Assembly: GCA_965369815.1 (NCBI GenBank)
Contig: CBDUQS010000013.1
Span: 1-29,150 of the forward strand
Source of the DNA: DAOWGG01 sp965369815
Lineage (GTDB): Bacteria > Patescibacteriota > Gracilibacteria > UM-FILTER-43-11
DNA: 29,150 bases
Reading direction: 5' to 3'
A program made the translations under genes and the position numbers. This document shows, piece after piece, positions 1 through 6,031 of the stretch (within the stretch, counting starts at the first letter, position 1; every line of letters begins with the position of its first letter). The notes below the pieces were generated by a model. That model saw nothing but the letters and a program-made list of their open reading frames with translations, made no database searches and was not told where the DNA came from.

Positions 1-70
1 AAAACAGGGTGAGCTTGAAAAAACAGTTGAAAAAGTTTCGGAAATCATTAAAAATGAGTCCGCTAATTAA
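1..70 (+). CDS. C-terminal tail of an unidentified protein (partial)
   Basis: Frame 2 of the plus strand is open from the window edge and ends at TAA 68-70. It encodes a 22-residue charged, helix-like tail (KQGELEKTVEKVSEIIKN followed by four residues and stop). The gene starts outside the window. The tail is too short to assign a family, and I cannot exclude that the open frame is chance. It ends 10 bases before tRNA-Gln. Confidence 0.4.
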   Translation, partial: KQGELEKTVEKVSEIIKNESAN

Positions 71-80
71 AATCTTGAGT

Positions 81-152
81 TCGGGAGTCGCCAAGTGGTA
101 AGGCACTGGATTCTGGTTCCAGCATTCGTAGGTTCGATCCCTACCTCCCGAG
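81..152 (+). tRNA. tRNA-Gln, anticodon CUG
   Basis: A full cloverleaf can be drawn. The acceptor stem is TCGGGAG (81-87) with CTCCCGA (145-151), the D stem GCC/GGC, the anticodon stem CTGGA/TCCAG around loop TTCTGGT (111-117), and the T stem GTAGG/CCTAC around TTCGATC. The anticodon CTG reads the Gln codon CAG. The first pair is U1-A72, as in known glutamine tRNAs. The 3' CCA is not encoded (GCTT follows), so it must be added after transcription. Confidence 0.95.
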
Positions 153-175
153 CTTAGGGTTTTAATGGTGCGCCC

Positions 176-198
176 TTATACCAATAATTTGGTATAAT
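176..198 (+). promoter_or_regulatory. Extended -10 promoter inside a perfect inverted repeat
   Basis: TTATACCA (176-183) and TGGTATAA (190-197) form an exact 8-bp inverted repeat around a 6-base spacer. The right arm makes an extended -10 element, TGGTATAAT (190-198), 27 bases before the start at 225. No good -35 is seen, which fits an extended -10. The 13-mer AATTTGGTATAAT recurs exactly in the minus-strand promoter near 15049-15061. Confidence 0.55.
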
Positions 199-224
199 GA
201 TTTTGACTTATAATAAAATGAAAT

Positions 225-440
225 ATGAAAAAGCTAGACCCAAAAAACTGGAGCTTTACGCCCGTGGCTATGTTCTTTATTTTACTAGGAGCACTATTTT
301 TTGTTCTTGGACTTTACATGGCTTTTTCTAGCCTTATTCTCGTGAAACTAGGTGATGCCTTACTGGCTTTGATTGGTGGAGCATTGATTATGGTGGCTGG
401 ATACATTCAATTGGAACTTGGATTGATGAGGCGAAAATAA
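225..440 (+). CDS. Small two-helix membrane protein of unknown function
   Basis: A 71-residue protein with a short polar N-terminus (MKKLDPKNW), a hydrophobic helix at about residues 12-33, a second at about 41-65, and a basic end (MRRK). This hairpin layout puts both ends on the same side of the membrane, probably the cytoplasm by the positive-inside rule. I recognise no family. The gene stands alone between tRNA-Gln and the SOS promoter, with an extended -10 promoter just upstream. There is no Shine-Dalgarno; the leader is AT-rich. The reading frame looks real because of the promoter and the coherent hydrophobic pattern, but no function can be given. Confidence 0.6.
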   Translation: MKKLDPKNWSFTPVAMFFILLGALFFVLGLYMAFSSLILVKLGDALLALIGGALIMVAGYIQLELGLMRRK

Positions 441-499
441 AAAAATAATCCTGTCAACAATAACTTTTGGCTTAAATAAGCGGTTTTTTTGGTTTAGGT

Positions 500-511
500 G
501 AACTTTTGTTC
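500..511. promoter_or_regulatory. LexA operator (SOS box) 1
   Basis: GAACTTTTGTTC is an exact match to GAAC-N4-GTTC, the core of the LexA box known from Gram-positive and several other phyla. It lies just upstream of the -35 of the promoter leading to lexA. Its centre is 31 bp from that of the second box, about three helical turns. Confidence 0.75.
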
Positions 512-520
512 AATTTACTC

Positions 521-550
521 TTGATTTGGTGAACGTACGTTTACTATACT
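521..550 (+). promoter_or_regulatory. Promoter of the lexA transcription unit with SOS box 2 in its spacer
   Basis: The -35 TTGATT (521-526) and -10 TATACT (545-550) are separated by 18 bp. The spacer and the base before the -10 hold GAACGTACGTTT (531-542), matching GAAC-N4-GTTC at 11 of 12 positions. LexA bound here would block RNA polymerase directly. The first start codon downstream is at 622. The leader between holds a small hairpin (GACCG 568-572, CGGTC 585-589). Confidence 0.75.
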
Positions 551-621
551 GTGTTTGTTGATTGATCGACCGACTGACCTGTGACGGTCCAGATTAATCT
601 CCATTCTAACCAAAAACAATC

Positions 622-822
622 ATGCTTACCAACCTTTTAATTGCTACTGGATCGCTTTTGATCTCACTGATCATTTTTTTGAACTTCAATCGAATGCTTG
701 GTTGGTCCGAATCTACCTCAAAGCGATTGCATCAATTTAAATTACTAATCGGTACGCTCACTCGTGCCTACCGTCGCTACCAGAAGGTTATGAATCAACC
801 TTCATTTCAACTTCATTCTTAA
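622..822 (+). CDS. SOS-unit small single-pass membrane protein, 66 aa
   Basis: This is the first gene after the LexA-box promoter, so it is probably induced by DNA damage. It has one N-terminal transmembrane helix (about residues 4-22) and a short, basic cytoplasmic-type tail of about 43 residues rich in R, K, Q and Y. No homology is recognised. The layout, a small membrane protein co-regulated with lexA, resembles that of SOS cell-division inhibitors such as YneA beside lexA in Bacillus. I see no sequence match and no LysM domain, so this is analogy only. There is no Shine-Dalgarno. It could instead be a small toxin or a membrane-stress protein. Confidence 0.65.
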   Translation: MLTNLLIATGSLLISLIIFLNFNRMLGWSESTSKRLHQFKLLIGTLTRAYRRYQKVMNQPSFQLHS

Positions 823-843
823 TCTGTTTATTCTTTTACTTCA

Positions 844-900
844 GCCTACCTGCCCCATACGCCCTGCCTGCCGGCAGGCAGGCGGCAAAGGCGGGTAGGT
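844..900. repeat. GC-rich palindromic repeat between SOS genes
   Basis: A perfect 20-bp palindrome (863-882, CCTGCCTGCC and its complement) sits inside a longer imperfect inverted repeat: CCTACCTGCC at 845-854 against GGCGGGTAGG at 890-899, one mismatch. Its base composition is far from the AT-rich surroundings. Related CCTGCCT/AGGCAGG arms occur at 15355-15375 and a shorter form at 11846-11859, so it is probably a dispersed element like REP sequences. In the transcript it would fold strongly and could attenuate lexA or protect mRNA. Confidence 0.7.
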
Positions 901-924
901 CCTTACCGCTTAATACTTTATACT

Positions 925-1005
925 ATGATTGCTAATTCTTTCCTTGCCCTATTTGCACTCTCTATCTCTATCGGATTCCTTTTTATTATTAACCATGTTC
1001 AATAA
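925..1005 (+). CDS. 26-aa membrane microprotein overlapping the lexA start
   Basis: ATG at 925 opens a 26-codon frame ending at TAA 1003-1005. The last A of this stop is the first A of the lexA ATG (TAATG). The peptide begins MIANSFLALFALS and is almost wholly hydrophobic, with one transmembrane helix and the polar end NHVQ. The one-base overlap suggests translational coupling with lexA and argues that the frame is translated. It is the second tiny membrane protein in this SOS unit. A chance frame that only serves as a leader peptide for lexA is the main alternative. Confidence 0.5.
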   Translation: MIANSFLALFALSISIGFLFIINHVQ

Positions 1006-1601
1006 TGGCTGAAAACACTAATCAATCTGGCTCTTTAACTGGTAAATTAAGTCGGATACGAAACTACTATCGTCAAAATAAAGTCATGCCCACCTATGAT
1101 GAAGTGTGTGAGCTATTTGGTTTTAAGTCAAAAAATGCAGCTTTTAAATTGGTGAATAAATTGGTTGATGATGGTTTTGTTGAAAAAATGGATAAGGGGC
1201 GATTGAAGCCTGGAGTAAATTTCTTGGGTCTCCCCCTATTTTCAAGTGTTTCTGCTGGTCCTGCCACTGCAGAAGAGGAGGTTTTATTGGATCGTGTCGA
1301 CCTTAACGACTATCTAATTCAACAGCCCGATTCGACCGTTCTAATTAACGTACGCGGAGACAGCATGATTGATGCTGGGATTCACGAAGGAGATAAAGTG
1401 ATTGTTGATCGAAACAGTTCCCCTCAAATTGGGAATGTCGTCGTGGCTATTGTTGATGGAGATTATACGGTTAAGTACTTTGATAAAACCGATGATGGAC
1501 ATATTGTCCTACAACCAGGCAATTCGAATTATCAGCCTATTGTCCCCCAAAATGAACTTTGTATTTTTGGAAAAGTAGTAGGTGTTATTCGAAAAATGTA
1601 A
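1005..1601 (+). CDS. lexA: LexA-type SOS repressor / self-cleaving S24 protease
   Basis: 198 residues, a usual length for LexA. The N-terminal half (about 10-70) is a winged helix-turn-helix DNA-binding domain. The cleavage site is Ala84-Gly85 in SVSAGPA. The C-terminal S24 catalytic domain has the nucleophile Ser120 (RGDSMI) and the general base Lys157 (YTVKYF), both where LexA needs them. On DNA damage the RecA filament would trigger self-cleavage and derepression. Two GAAC-N4-GTTC-type boxes upstream of the unit make autoregulation very likely. The start at 1005 overlaps the stop of the 26-aa microprotein by one base. An S24 phage-type repressor is possible, but the LexA-box promoter favours LexA. 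Confidence 0.93.
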   Translation: MAENTNQSGSLTGKLSRIRNYYRQNKVMPTYDEVCELFGFKSKNAAFKLVNKLVDDGFVEKMDKGRLKPGVNFLGLPLFSSVSAGPATAEEEVLLDRVDLNDYLIQQPDSTVLINVRGDSMIDAGIHEGDKVIVDRNSSPQIGNVVVAIVDGDYTVKYFDKTDDGHIVLQPGNSNYQPIVPQNELCIFGKVVGVIRKM

Positions 1602-1643
1602 TGGAGGTCAATTGTTTTTTTCTTCAATCTTTGATTAACTGAA

Positions 1644-1659
1644 GTTAGTATATTCTAAC
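1644..1659. promoter_or_regulatory. Small palindrome around a -10-like TATATT
   Basis: GTTAG (1644-1648), TATATT (1649-1654) and CTAAC (1655-1659) form a compact inverted repeat 8 bases before the transporter start. TATATT could be a -10 element, but no -35 at normal spacing is visible and the start codon is very close. It may be an operator or a near-leaderless promoter. Confidence 0.3.
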
Positions 1660-1667
1660 TTTCAACT

Positions 1668-3308
1668 ATGGCTAAACGTCAACTTTGGTCCTCCCGAACA
1701 GCCTTTTTGCTTGCCGCAATCGGTTCTGCAGTGGGGCTTGGTAATTTATGGCGCTTCCCTTTTATTGCTTATAAGAATGGAGGAGGTGCTTTTTTAGTTC
1801 CTTATTTTGTCGCCCTCCTTACGGCAGGTATTCCACTTTTACTTGCTGAATATGCCTTTGGTGCTCGCTCTAAAACTGGGGCTCCTCATGCTATGCGAAA
1901 CATATCCCCTCGTGTTGAGTGGGTTGGATGGTGGGCTATTTTGACTGGCTTTGTAATTCTTACCTATTATATGGCTGTAATGGCGTGGAGCTGGGTTTAT
2001 TTGGTGAAATCTTTTTCAATCCCATGGGCTGATGATGCAAAAACCTATTTCTTTAGCAATGTTCTTCAGATTTCCGATGGACCTATGCAACTTGGAGGCC
2101 TTGTTTGGCCACTGGTCGCAGGCGCTCTAGTAACTTGGATTATCATCTATTTTATCACTCGATGGGGCACCAAAAGCGTTGGAGCTGTTGTAAAATGGAC
2201 CGTTCCATTGCCCTATTTATTATTAATTGTTCTCCTCGTTCACGGACTTATGCAACCTGGGGCAATGAGTGGGTTAACTTACTACCTGACGCCAACATGG
2301 GATATATTAAGCAACCCTAGCGTTTGGATGGCTGCTTATGGTCAGGTATTCTTCTCACTCTCTCTTGGATTTGGGGTAATGATTGCCTACGCCAGTTACC
2401 TAAGAGACAAAGAAGATCTCCCTTGGCAGGCCACTTTTGCAGGACTCGCCAATTCAGCCACTGAATTTTTTGCCGGCTTTGTGGTGTTTTCTATTTTAGG
2501 TGCCTTGGCTGCTATTACTAACGTATCGATTCCCGATGTTGTGGCCAGTGGCCCTGGACTCGCTTTTGTTGCCTTTCCAACTGCTTTGGCCAGCTTGCCA
2601 TTCGCTAAATTCTTCTCTGTACTCTTCTTCTTCATGCTACTAACCCTCGGTATCGATTCCGCCTTCAGCCTACTCGAGGCAGCCGCTACAGCTATTCAGG
2701 ATCGTTATCCAAAAATCAAACGACAAAATATTCTTTTGTCTCTTTGTGTTGTTGGGTTTTTGGCTGGGCTTTTATACCTCACCAAAGCGGGTCTTTACTG
2801 GCTGGACATTGTCGATCACTGGATGAATAGCTATGGATTGGTTGGTGTAGGGCTTGCTGAAGCGCTTATTTTGACTTTTTTACTAGGGACAAAAAACCTA
2901 AAAAAAGAGCTCAATGCTCACACCGTACGACCTGTTGGATTCCTCTGGGAAATAAGCCTATGGTTTATTACCCCCGTCGCTCTAACCGTCACTATTATTC
3001 TCTCTTTAAAAACTGAATTCACTGTGCCTTATGAAGGATATTCTACAACTGCCTTAGCCATTGGTGGGTGGGGCATTTGGGCATTGACCATTTTAGGGGC
3101 TATGTTGCTCCAAAAAGATAAGATGAAATGGATGAAAATTTTTGCTTTCTTAATGATTATCTTCATTATTCTTGTTGCCTTAAAGATTTCCGCCGCTCTT
3201 GCTATGGGAATTTTTGGAAGTGTTGTTTTAATGGGTGGACTTTTATGGCTTTTGATTCTTGATTGGCTTAAGAAAAAAAAGCTACTGCCAAAAAGTGCTA
3301 CTAAATAA
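1668..3308 (+). CDS. Sodium-dependent symporter of the SNF/NSS family
   Basis: A 546-residue polytopic inner-membrane protein with about 12 helices. Residues 18-31 carry GSAVGLGNLWRFPF, the unwound TM1 signature that binds sodium and substrate in LeuT and MhsT. NGGGAFLVPY follows, then the AEYAFG region. The family imports amino acids or related amines with Na+; the substrate cannot be told from sequence. The length is slightly above LeuT because of a longer C-terminal region with a Lys-rich tail (WLKKKKLLPK). It lies 66 bases after lexA and could be partly read from that unit. A strong terminator follows. Uptake of amino acids fits a CPR bacterium with few biosynthetic pathways. Confidence 0.93.
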   Translation: MAKRQLWSSRTAFLLAAIGSAVGLGNLWRFPFIAYKNGGGAFLVPYFVALLTAGIPLLLAEYAFGARSKTGAPHAMRNISPRVEWVGWWAILTGFVILTYYMAVMAWSWVYLVKSFSIPWADDAKTYFFSNVLQISDGPMQLGGLVWPLVAGALVTWIIIYFITRWGTKSVGAVVKWTVPLPYLLLIVLLVHGLMQPGAMSGLTYYLTPTWDILSNPSVWMAAYGQVFFSLSLGFGVMIAYASYLRDKEDLPWQATFAGLANSATEFFAGFVVFSILGALAAITNVSIPDVVASGPGLAFVAFPTALASLPFAKFFSVLFFFMLLTLGIDSAFSLLEAAATAIQDRYPKIKRQNILLSLCVVGFLAGLLYLTKAGLYWLDIVDHWMNSYGLVGVGLAEALILTFLLGTKNLKKELNAHTVRPVGFLWEISLWFITPVALTVTIILSLKTEFTVPYEGYSTTALAIGGWGIWALTILGAMLLQKDKMKWMKIFAFLMIIFIILVALKISAALAMGIFGSVVLMGGLLWLLILDWLKKKKLLPKSATK

Positions 3309-3320
3309 ACCTAAAATTAA

Positions 3321-3383
3321 AAAACCCCACCTTTGTCATTTAGATCCCGATTTATCGGGAGAAGAATCTAGGTGGGGTTTTTT
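3321..3383. terminator. Bidirectional three-tier terminator
   Basis: The outer arms AAAACCCCACCT (3321-3332) and AGGTGGGGTTTT (3370-3381) are perfectly complementary and are flanked by A-rich and T-rich runs, so the element works in both directions. A middle pair TAGAT/ATCTA (3341-3345, 3366-3370) and an inner hairpin TCCCGATTTATCGGGA (3346-3361) nest inside. It ends the transporter on the plus strand and the acidic lipoprotein on the minus strand. The inside also holds TTTGTCATTT, shared with the repeat at 15342. Confidence 0.85.
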
Positions 3384-3391
3384 GTATCTTT

Positions 3392-3868
3392 TTATTCAAC
3401 AGTCTCATCAGATTCATCACTCTCTGTTGTAGTAGATTCCTCCTCAGAGGTTTCATCGGTTGTTTCATCGGACGCAGGCTCCTCGGTAGTTTCGCTATCT
3501 TCTGTTGCTTCAGATTCTTCAGGAGTTTCTTTGGACACCTCCTCTTCGGTCTCTGTAGCATCATCTGATGGCTCCAATTCCTCTCCTTCGTCATCCACCT
3601 CTTCGGAATCTTCACCCTCTCCTTCCACATCTTCTCCTTCATCAGAATTATCCTCATCTTCTATATTTTCATCAGTTTCCTCTTCCACTACTTCGTCGCT
3701 CACCTCGTCTGACCCTTCAGAATCTACATCTTCAACATCTTCAACGGTTTCCTCGTTAATAACTTCATCTGATGTTGAATCTGGTGCTAATTGATCTGAA
3801 TAACGATCTTCTGTGCATCCAGCCAGTACAAGAGTGGCAAATAAAAGGATTAATAATTTTTTAAACAT
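3392..3868 (-). CDS. Polyacidic surface lipoprotein
   Basis: 158 residues with a type II signal peptide: basic MFKK, hydrophobic core, lipobox LAGC with the lipidated Cys18. The mature part of about 141 residues is low complexity and built from E, D, S, T and V, with only one Arg and one Lys. No folded domain is visible; it should be disordered and highly negative at neutral pH. A role as a charged surface brush or a cation (for example calcium) buffer is inference. The open frame on the other strand is its shadow. The gene ends at the shared terminator and starts 23 bases downstream of the tRNA-Arg gene, on the same strand. Confidence 0.8.
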   Translation of the reverse strand: MFKKLLILLFATLVLAGCTEDRYSDQLAPDSTSDEVINEETVEDVEDVDSEGSDEVSDEVVEEETDENIEDEDNSDEGEDVEGEGEDSEEVDDEGEELEPSDDATETEEEVSKETPEESEATEDSETTEEPASDETTDETSEEESTTTESDESDETVE

Positions 3869-3890
3869 GAGATAAATATTATAAATTAAG

Positions 3891-3966
3891 TGGTGACCCC
3901 GACAGGAATCGAACCTGTATCTAAGCCTTAGGAGTGCCTTGTTCTATCCATTGAACTACGGGGTCA
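3891..3966 (-). tRNA. tRNA-Arg, anticodon CCU, with encoded CCA
   Basis: On the minus strand the acceptor GACCCCG pairs with CGGGGTC, the D stem is GTTC/GAAC and the T stem ACAGG/CCTGT around TTCGATT. The anticodon loop is CTCCTAA, giving CCU (Arg, codon AGG). The anticodon stem AGGCA/GGCTT has an A-G mismatch at 31-39 and a G-U pair. CCA is encoded at 3891-3893, unlike tRNA-Gln at the left end. The layout closely follows known bacterial tRNA-Arg(CCU). Confidence 0.92.
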
Positions 3967-4035
3967 AAATGACGAAATCACTATACCCCAAAAGTACACC
4001 ATTCGTCACTTGTAATTCAAAAATCACAATTAAGA

Positions 4036-4626
4036 CTAGCTAGGATTAACAAGTACGACTTTACTGGCATCATCTGGAAGCTCACTCCTTTTCACAGAGA
4101 ATTCATCCAATGCCTCAAGCCCGTGTGCTCCCATTTCAGCCAAGAATGGCTCAAGAGGGCCTTCTTCTGATCCGTACATCATTGGAATGATGACACGAGG
4201 CTCAATTTGTTCAATCACTTCTTTTGCTTTCTTAGCATCAATTCCAATTATCCCTCCAACCGGGATAAAAAGGATATCGATATCTCCAATCTCTTCTAAT
4301 TGTTCAGAAGTTAATTTGGTTCCTAGTAATCCCAAATGACATAGGCTAATCCCATTCCATTCCATTCTAAAAACTGTGTTTTCTTTTTGCTCCTCGTCTT
4401 CCTTCGGATTAGAAAAAGAAGCCACACCTTTCAAGTGAATTCCTGACACTTCATATTCCCCTGGCCAATCGAATACAACCGATTCACCATTGGTTGATTT
4501 GGAATGTTCTCCACTGATTGTTATTAAATTTGGGCTTAAGCTTCCTCCCTCATTTGGATCGCTAACAACAGTGAAATCCTTATCTTCTATAGAGAAACAA
4601 GTTTTCCCGTGAAATTTAATCTTCAT
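4036..4626 (-). CDS. Metallo-beta-lactamase-fold protein (UlaG-like), probable pseudoenzyme
   Basis: 196 residues with the layout of the small MBL-fold family (Lactamase_B_3, UlaG-like). It starts with MKIKFHGKTCFSIE, then VVSDP, then the strand where HxHxDH normally stands. Here that segment reads ITISGEHSKS, so the metal ligands are missing. The region FDWPGEYEVSGI, CHLG, the strand DILFIPVGG and the late IPMHY motif are recognisable, but the last reads IPMMYG and again lacks its His. Zinc hydrolase activity is therefore unlikely; a structural or ligand-binding role is inferred. The start has an AT-rich leader and no Shine-Dalgarno. It lies 109 bases after the Cys-containing coiled-coil gene on the same strand. 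Confidence 0.75.
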   Translation of the reverse strand: MKIKFHGKTCFSIEDKDFTVVSDPNEGGSLSPNLITISGEHSKSTNGESVVFDWPGEYEVSGIHLKGVASFSNPKEDEEQKENTVFRMEWNGISLCHLGLLGTKLTSEQLEEIGDIDILFIPVGGIIGIDAKKAKEVIEQIEPRVIIPMMYGSEEGPLEPFLAEMGAHGLEALDEFSVKRSELPDDASKVVLVNPS

Positions 4627-4735
4627 ATTTTTATTTACTTAAAAATTGCGTGCATTATTTTAACACACTGTTTCAAATTACGAAATGATGAAATATCGAT
4701 TATTTTCCCTCTATTTTTTAGAAGGACCTTCTTTT

Positions 4736-5980
4736 TTAAGCAAAGGTTCTAAGAAGCTTCCAACTAACCAACCCTAGAAAAGTTAATATAAAGGTAATAA
4801 ATAAAACTTCTGAAGGCCCTGTTTCTGGCGTTTGACTAGCCGATGGAACTGATTGATAGTTTGTTTGTTGATATACAGGCTGTGACTGCTGAGCGTATTG
4901 AAATCCTTGAGCCATGTTTTGTCTTAAGGTTTCTTCTGGAGTAACTGTGACTCGATAAGGGTTTAAACGAAATCCAGGCTGAACCGCTGGAGGCTGACCA
5001 ATATTTGCAGTTGAGTTAATGCTGGTTGGAATTTCGGCAGGATATTGAGCAGCAGCATGAACTTCCTCCTCTTTTTGATCCTGAACAATATCAACTAAAT
5101 CCTGCATTGCTTTTAAGTCTTCAGCTCGCTGACTTTGTATTTGTTCGAGCTGTGCATTCAACTCTTCAATTAAATCAGTCTGAGCATCCGATTTTTCTTC
5201 CTCTGGTTTAGCCTCCTCTTTTGCCCCCCCCATCAATGAAGCATACTGACTCAACACATCGATTGCTGAACCGCTACAGCTATTCAAAGCTTCATCTGGG
5301 TTTGAAAACTTAGCTTGAAGAGATGACTCGTTGTATTCCCCTTTTTCTAGCTTACAATTTGCTTCCTTTCCATTCAGATTGATTAGAAGAGGGCTTTTGG
5401 TGAATTTAGCATCAACCAAACAATTTTCATCTTCTTCCCCTGTTAAATCTAAATCAGCTTCAAATGACTGCCCCATAATTTTATATCCATAATTCACCTT
5501 TGCTAAAGAACAATCAGCTAAATGAGTAACGAAGCATTCTACGTCTTTTCCACAATCTTCTGCGGTGGGCTCAATCTCAATTGATTCTGCTTCTTCCAAA
5601 GGTTCAATGGCAATGGCTACTGCCTCATCCTCTGCCTGAACTACTGGTTCTGATTCAAAAATATCTTCCTCCTCTTCCTCCACCACCTCTTCTTCTGCCT
5701 CTTCCTGCATTTCCATCACCACCTCTTCTTCTGTACCTTCCTCACCATCAAATACGCCAGCCGTTGGATTTCCAGCTCCTGGTGCATCAAATAAACTTCC
5801 TCGTAAAAGCTCGTTGAATTGACTTGGCGCCAGTAACGCAAAAGTCACTACAATCAAAACAACAAAACTAGCACCCCAAAACAATTTGTTTTTTACAGGG
5901 GGTTCACCTTTTTTATTTGAAACGGGTGTGTGAACCGTTTCTTCTGGGATGGTGATCCAATTGGTTTGTTTTTTAGCCAT
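4736..5980 (-). CDS. Two-anchor membrane protein with acidic linker, six-Cys domain and coiled coil
   Basis: 414 residues of unknown function. A cytoplasmic-type N-terminus of 30 residues precedes a transmembrane helix (about 33-51). A very acidic linker (80-135) follows, then a domain of about 141-250 with six cysteines (C143, C149, C157, C187, C209, C235) that could form three disulfides outside the membrane. Next come a coiled coil (about 266-308), a Pro/Gln/Tyr-rich stretch (312-385), and a second transmembrane helix (about 391-410) with a short basic end. It is the last of the tightly spaced surface genes, 51 bases after the cohesin-Fn3 gene, so a role in the same envelope structure is likely but unproved. 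Confidence 0.75.
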   Translation of the reverse strand: MAKKQTNWITIPEETVHTPVSNKKGEPPVKNKLFWGASFVVLIVVTFALLAPSQFNELLRGSLFDAPGAGNPTAGVFDGEEGTEEEVVMEMQEEAEEEVVEEEEEDIFESEPVVQAEDEAVAIAIEPLEEAESIEIEPTAEDCGKDVECFVTHLADCSLAKVNYGYKIMGQSFEADLDLTGEEDENCLVDAKFTKSPLLINLNGKEANCKLEKGEYNESSLQAKFSNPDEALNSCSGSAIDVLSQYASLMGGAKEEAKPEEEKSDAQTDLIEELNAQLEQIQSQRAEDLKAMQDLVDIVQDQKEEEVHAAAQYPAEIPTSINSTANIGQPPAVQPGFRLNPYRVTVTPEETLRQNMAQGFQYAQQSQPVYQQTNYQSVPSASQTPETGPSEVLFITFILTFLGLVSWKLLRTFA

Positions 5981-6031
5981 TTTTAATGAATTTTTAATTT
6001 TTTTTACTTTCCTACCTAATAGTAGATTGAT

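Noticed and set aside
3372..3794. Serine-rich open frame on the plus strand
   Set aside because: It is the exact antisense of the polyacidic lipoprotein; GAA/GAT-rich DNA read backwards gives Ser/Val/Leu codons. It has no signal or domain of its own.
4720..4732. AGAAGGACCTTCT followed by T-run as a terminator
   Set aside because: The palindrome leaves a loop too short unless pairs are lost, and the T-run is on the plus strand where no gene ends; the genes here run on the minus strand.
5581..5817. Leu/Pro-rich open frame on the plus strand
   Set aside because: Antisense of the acidic linker of the 414-aa protein; composition is explained by reverse reading of GAA/GAG codons.
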